The position numbers and the translations under genes are program-made. The notes under the pieces are model-generated. The model saw nothing but the letters and a program-made list of their open reading frames with translations. It made no database searches and was not told the origin of the DNA. Below are positions 60,505 through 64,000 of a DNA stretch of 64,000 nucleotides, one piece after another. Every line of letters starts with the position of its first letter. Position 1 is the first letter of the stretch. The DNA is from Ulva prolifera (taxonomy: Eukaryota > Chlorophyta > Ulvophyceae > Ulvales > Ulvaceae). The stretch lies in NCBI GenBank assembly GCA_023078555.1, contig CM041198.1:4077354-4141353 (forward strand). Reading direction: 5' to 3'.

Positions 60505-61980
60505 ATGGCCAGTTTATCAACACGCTCTGTGGGTAGCTCCCGTAGCCGAGCTGCTGCATGCTCGGCTTGTCCCTCTGCAGAACGGCCATCAGCTCGAACG
60601 GCACACGAGCTGCGAAGCACCGTGCAAAGGCTTGGCCAGGCCGCGGCTGCTGCCGGTGCAGCAGCGATGCTGTCATGCCCAGGTGTGAATCTCTCTTGGA
60701 TTTCTACATGCATCCAGTGCGGCAGGTACTGCAGCGTCAGTTGCTCTGACAAGTTGTCGCAGCAGTGAAACGCAACCTGGCCGGGGACGGCGTTGAACAG
60801 CACGAGACCAGAAGTATATACAGGAGCAATGGCAAGACCGGAGCCGGTGAATAGGCCAGATCTGTTGCCCAAGGGTGAGAAAACCTCTGTGATTGATGTT
60901 GCTGGGTTCCTGACAGATGGTGAGGTGAGTGCCCAGCCGACGCAATAATGAACGCCTTGGGATGTGCGCTTGTGACCTGTTCTGTTTGCTCTTTGCAATT
61001 CAAGTTTCAGCTCGAGCCGTTCATGGTGGCCAGTGCTGCTGTCGACCACTCATGGGGAGATCGTGTCCCCTCTTGGCACTGGGTGGTATGGTGCAGGAGA
61101 AGCGCATGAAAACACAGATCGAAGGCATAGAGCTGGACACCGGGTACAAGCTACGGGTACTGGCGCAGAGCTACCCAGAGACTCCAGGCCTTGCAATCCG
61201 TGACTACTGGGGTGTCGATGACAACACAATTGTGTTTGTCGCTGACCCAGGCTTCGGTGACATTCTCAATTTCAACGTCGGACAAGTCGTTGATCTAGAC
61301 GTGCGCCTCTGCTGCCACATCTGGCCTTGCCACGTCCCCAGTCTGCTTGTGACTGCTGGACACGTTTTGCCAGAAAGCCCCGATCGTGACTTCCCTGATC
61401 ACCCAGAGACCCGTGAACGGTCTACAAGACCATGCAACAGGTAGACATGGGCTCCTGGGGCGTGTTGGCCCGTGTTTGCGCTCATGTTGGCAGCAAGCAG
61501 CCGCTGTGTCCACTGGCATGCAGCACCACCACACACCGGCTGCTTGCTCAATGCTGATCTGCCGCATACCAGCGAACACACCACAGCACTGCGCTCCTGA
61601 ATAGGCCCTGATGGAAGTCCTGGCAGAATCACCGCATGCATGCACACTCACCTCCGCCGCACGAGGGGCCGCCTTGCCCCTCTGCGGAACCGTAGAGAAC
61701 AGATCGATCACTCCACGTGCTCAGGCCCGCGACCCCAGCCGCCAAATGCGCGACCCCGGTGCTGCAGGTCCCCCGCAGCTTCTGGTCCCGCCTCGCAGGC
61801 AAGTACGGGAACAAGTTCTACTGGCAGGAGAACGGCGAGCAGGCGAGCATCACGGCCGCCGTCAGCGCCATCAACACCTGCCTGCGCGAGCCCCCCGGCC
61901 GCTTCAAGTGCTCGCAGATCCAGAGCGCCGACCTCGCCGAGGCCCCCTCCTCCGGCAAGTTCGGGAAGTTCTTCAAGTAG
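60505..61980 (+). CDS. Thylakoid lumen 15 kDa-type protein
   Basis: Four exons join in frame: 60505-60682, 60824-60924, 61097-61300 and 61768-61980, coding 231 residues. The first 59 residues form a Ser/Arg/Ala-rich transit peptide (MASLSTRSVGSSRSRAAACS) followed by an alanine-rich hydrophobic stretch. The splice to exon 2 creates CPGAMA-RPEP, an A-x-A type cleavage site for import into the lumen. There is no twin arginine, so Sec-type import is more likely. The mature part has SVIDVAGFLTDGE, GYKLRVLAQSYPETPGLAIR, NTIVFVADPGFGDILNFNVG and RSFWSRLAGKYGNKFYW. These match, from memory of the family, the plant thylakoid lumenal 15.0 kDa protein 2 family. The biochemical role of that family is not firmly known. 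The C-terminus adds a short lysine-rich end. Confidence 0.9.
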
Positions 61981-63358
61981 CCGCCCCCTGCGCCGCCGCC
62001 GCCGCGCTGTGCATGCTGTGCGTCTCCGGCGACTCGTGCGGCGGTCGCGGCGGCTTCGTCGGCGGCGGCGCAGCCGCTGCGGCGCGGAAGCTCCGCGGCC
62101 GTGCGTGGCGTGGCCCTCGGACGGGCGGGGGCGTCGGCCTGGCGAGAGGCCGTCGGCCGGTGTGTGTTGCGTCACACCGCAACAGTGCGGGGTAGAGCAG
62201 GGAGGGGTACTGTAGAGCCGGGGGCCGGGGCGGGAGCCAACTGGCCTGCTCTCGCTCTGTGCACCTCGGCACGTGACCTGCTGTGCGCGCTGCCATCTGT
62301 GCTGTGATACGGCGAGGCCGGCTGACTGGGGGGTGTGTGTGGCTGGCGATGTAGATGTCTGGCTGGCGTGCGAATCCCCGGCTTTGTCGGGGCACCGTAG
62401 CCTGTGTGGCGCTGCAGCATGCATGGCGGGTACGCCTGCGTGGCCACCACCGGCGATGGAGTGGTGTGCAGTTAGGTGTGCTGCGTTTGGCGGAGGAGGG
62501 GGGGGGGGGGGGGGGGTGGGGGCACTGTCTGCACGGCTGGCACCAAAGTGGTGCACCAGCGTGCCCCTCCACATCCACCGCAGCAGCTGCAGCCTCTTTG
62601 CACATTCTTGGGCTTCGAGGCATGCACCACGCCCCATGTGCTCCTCATCGCTCACAGCGGGCACGTGTGCAATAGCTATCGCACAATTTTCATGGTCACT
62701 CCTCGGCTGATCATCCTCTAGAGAGTCTGTTGGAAGGATGTACAGGTGGAGCTGCGTTGAGGAGGTTGGCGCGCTGTCCAATGTCGAGCTGATGGGATGT
62801 AAATTCTGCAATGCAGTGTGCCGAATTCAACGCACGCTGTCTGCTCAGACTGCGGAATGCGTTGGAGGCACAGCATCGTTGAGGTGAGACCTCCAATGAG
62901 TTTTTGCCACCGACGCTGCAGTGAAGCGCTCTTTCAAATCCAGCATGGCATATCTGTCTGTGGAAGATGTTGTCAGTGCGCGCCAGCACAATGTAGATTC
63001 AGCAGCTTGCGCGTGGGTGTACTGGCCGGCTCCAGCTCTGGCTGTACATATCATCGCTTGGGTACATCTTGCATGGCGTGGCCACAGATGGCTCCGATGA
63101 GCTTCCGGCAAGCGCAAGTGCGTTCACTGCCTTGCGCGCCCAACGTCCTCGACTCAAGGTGACCAGGATACTAAAGTTTTCTAAGTTTGCTGCTAAATTT
63201 GACTCCATCTTGCGTATCAGTGTGATCTCTTACATGTGTAAAGGACAGCATCTCGGAGGAGCCGGTACAAGCAATTTGACCACTACTTGTTAAAGTTTAC
63301 GACCTCTTATATTTCTTTGGTGGTTTGGTGTTGCCGATCGCTTGTACAACTCGGGCTC
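61981..63358. other. Region downstream of thylakoid-lumen gene
   Basis: No gene recognised. It is GC-rich up to about 62700, with a run of 19 G at 62498-62516. Confidence 0.45.
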
Positions 63359-63487
63359 ATGAGTGTTTTGGCAACGACGTGGCAATGGACATCCAAAGCT
63401 GTGACAGCGTCGCTGATCGGGGCTTCCATCTGCCTGCTAGGAGCCAACATCGGAGCTATGTATGATCTTGGCTGCCATCTAGAGCAG
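63359..63487 (+). CDS. Possible first exon of a gene running right
   Basis: An ATG opens 43 codons ending CTAGAGCAG|GTGCGG, a donor of the type used throughout this window. The peptide has one hydrophobic helix (AVTASLIGASICLLGANIG). No following exon is identified in the remaining 513 bases, so the call rests on frame, donor and hydrophobicity alone. Confidence 0.3.
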
Positions 63488-64000
63488 GTGCGGACGTGTT
63501 GCCGTAGTGGTCCAGATCATCTGCACACCTGATCCATCTGCAGTGCACACCTTTGCCAACGCAGCACCGCAGGCAGTCGTAAACTCGCACACCTGTCTCG
63601 CAGAAACGAGTCGAGGGCCTGGCAAAAGAGGAGGAGCAGAAGTGACGATGATGTCCTAAACGTGTCCCAGCCAACGTGCAGTGTCAGAGGGACGAAGAGG
63701 CGCATGGGTACAGGACCTCGCTTGATGTTGTCCGGAGGCCAGTAGACGGTGTTCTACTGACAGAGTAGTCTTGACTACTACCGTGCGGGGCCTGTGAATC
63801 CATGGCACAGTGTTGTGGTCATTCGTCGCAAGAACTCAGCCCGAGAGGCAGGTAGGACCACAGGACAAAGCTGTGACTGGAGGAAGTGAGGTGCAGACAC
63901 GCCAGCGCTAGATTGTTTATGTGTTTTTGGCAGCAGCAGCACTGCATAGTACTTGCTCTGTCTGCATATCTCGCTGCCACGTTCCTCGCCCCTGTGCTGC
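63488..64000. other. Window end, nothing recognised
   Basis: No exon is identified. If the exon at 63359-63487 is real, this is intron or the gene continues past the window edge. Confidence 0.4.

Noticed and set aside
1-64000. tRNA, rRNA and other structured RNA genes
   Set aside because: I looked for A/B-box and rRNA-like sequence and saw none. A covariance-model scan would be needed to exclude small RNAs.

Overview
The window is nuclear DNA of a photosynthetic eukaryote, most likely a chlorophyte green alga. A trebouxiophyte would fit, but the class is inferred. The evidence is GT-AG introns of about 100-1000 bp in nearly every recognisable gene, donors of the GTGCGT/GTGAGT type, acceptors ending in TGCAG, very GC-rich exons with alanine- and glycine-rich low-complexity segments, frequent TGCATG words in non-coding DNA, and plant-lineage genes (a thylakoid-lumen protein, an RH58-type DEAD-box helicase, a plant-type lipin/PAH). 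There are no operons, Shine-Dalgarno sites or bacterial terminators. All exon limits below come from splice-site and reading-frame agreement read by eye.

Layout. 1-2085: no recognisable gene. 2086-3301 (-): isopentenyl-diphosphate isomerase. 4818-6323 (+): MATH-like domain protein. 7567-11346 (+): UVR-domain plus DEAD-box RNA helicase, six exons, with a 79-bp tandem repeat that copies the exon-4 acceptor and the DEAD codons. 11395-11471: short copy of a mobile repeat. 12985-20363 (+): lipin/phosphatidate phosphatase, at least ten exons. 22450-26603 (-): uncharacterised four-exon gene, possibly a degenerate kinase fold. 26604-30130: no gene seen. 30131-48467 (-): tandem array of five intact genes (A-E here) for one multi-pass membrane protein family, with at least two decayed relics between them. 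49858-51734 (-): pyrroline-5-carboxylate reductase. About 52679-53533 (-): weak candidate gene. 53757-58909 (+): multi-pass membrane RING-H2 protein with a very long insert inside the RING. 60505-61980 (+): thylakoid lumen 15 kDa-type protein. 63359-63487 (+): possible first exon.

The single-copy genes belong to unrelated housekeeping routes: isoprenoid supply, plastid RNA metabolism, phosphatidate to diacylglycerol, proline synthesis, ubiquitin ligation and the thylakoid lumen. The array is the accessory part of the window. Five copies share exon lengths (684 or 687 / 158 / 310 or 337 bp), splice phases, alignable introns and an upstream block. I cannot assign the family to any known one, and it is the best candidate here for an undescribed system.
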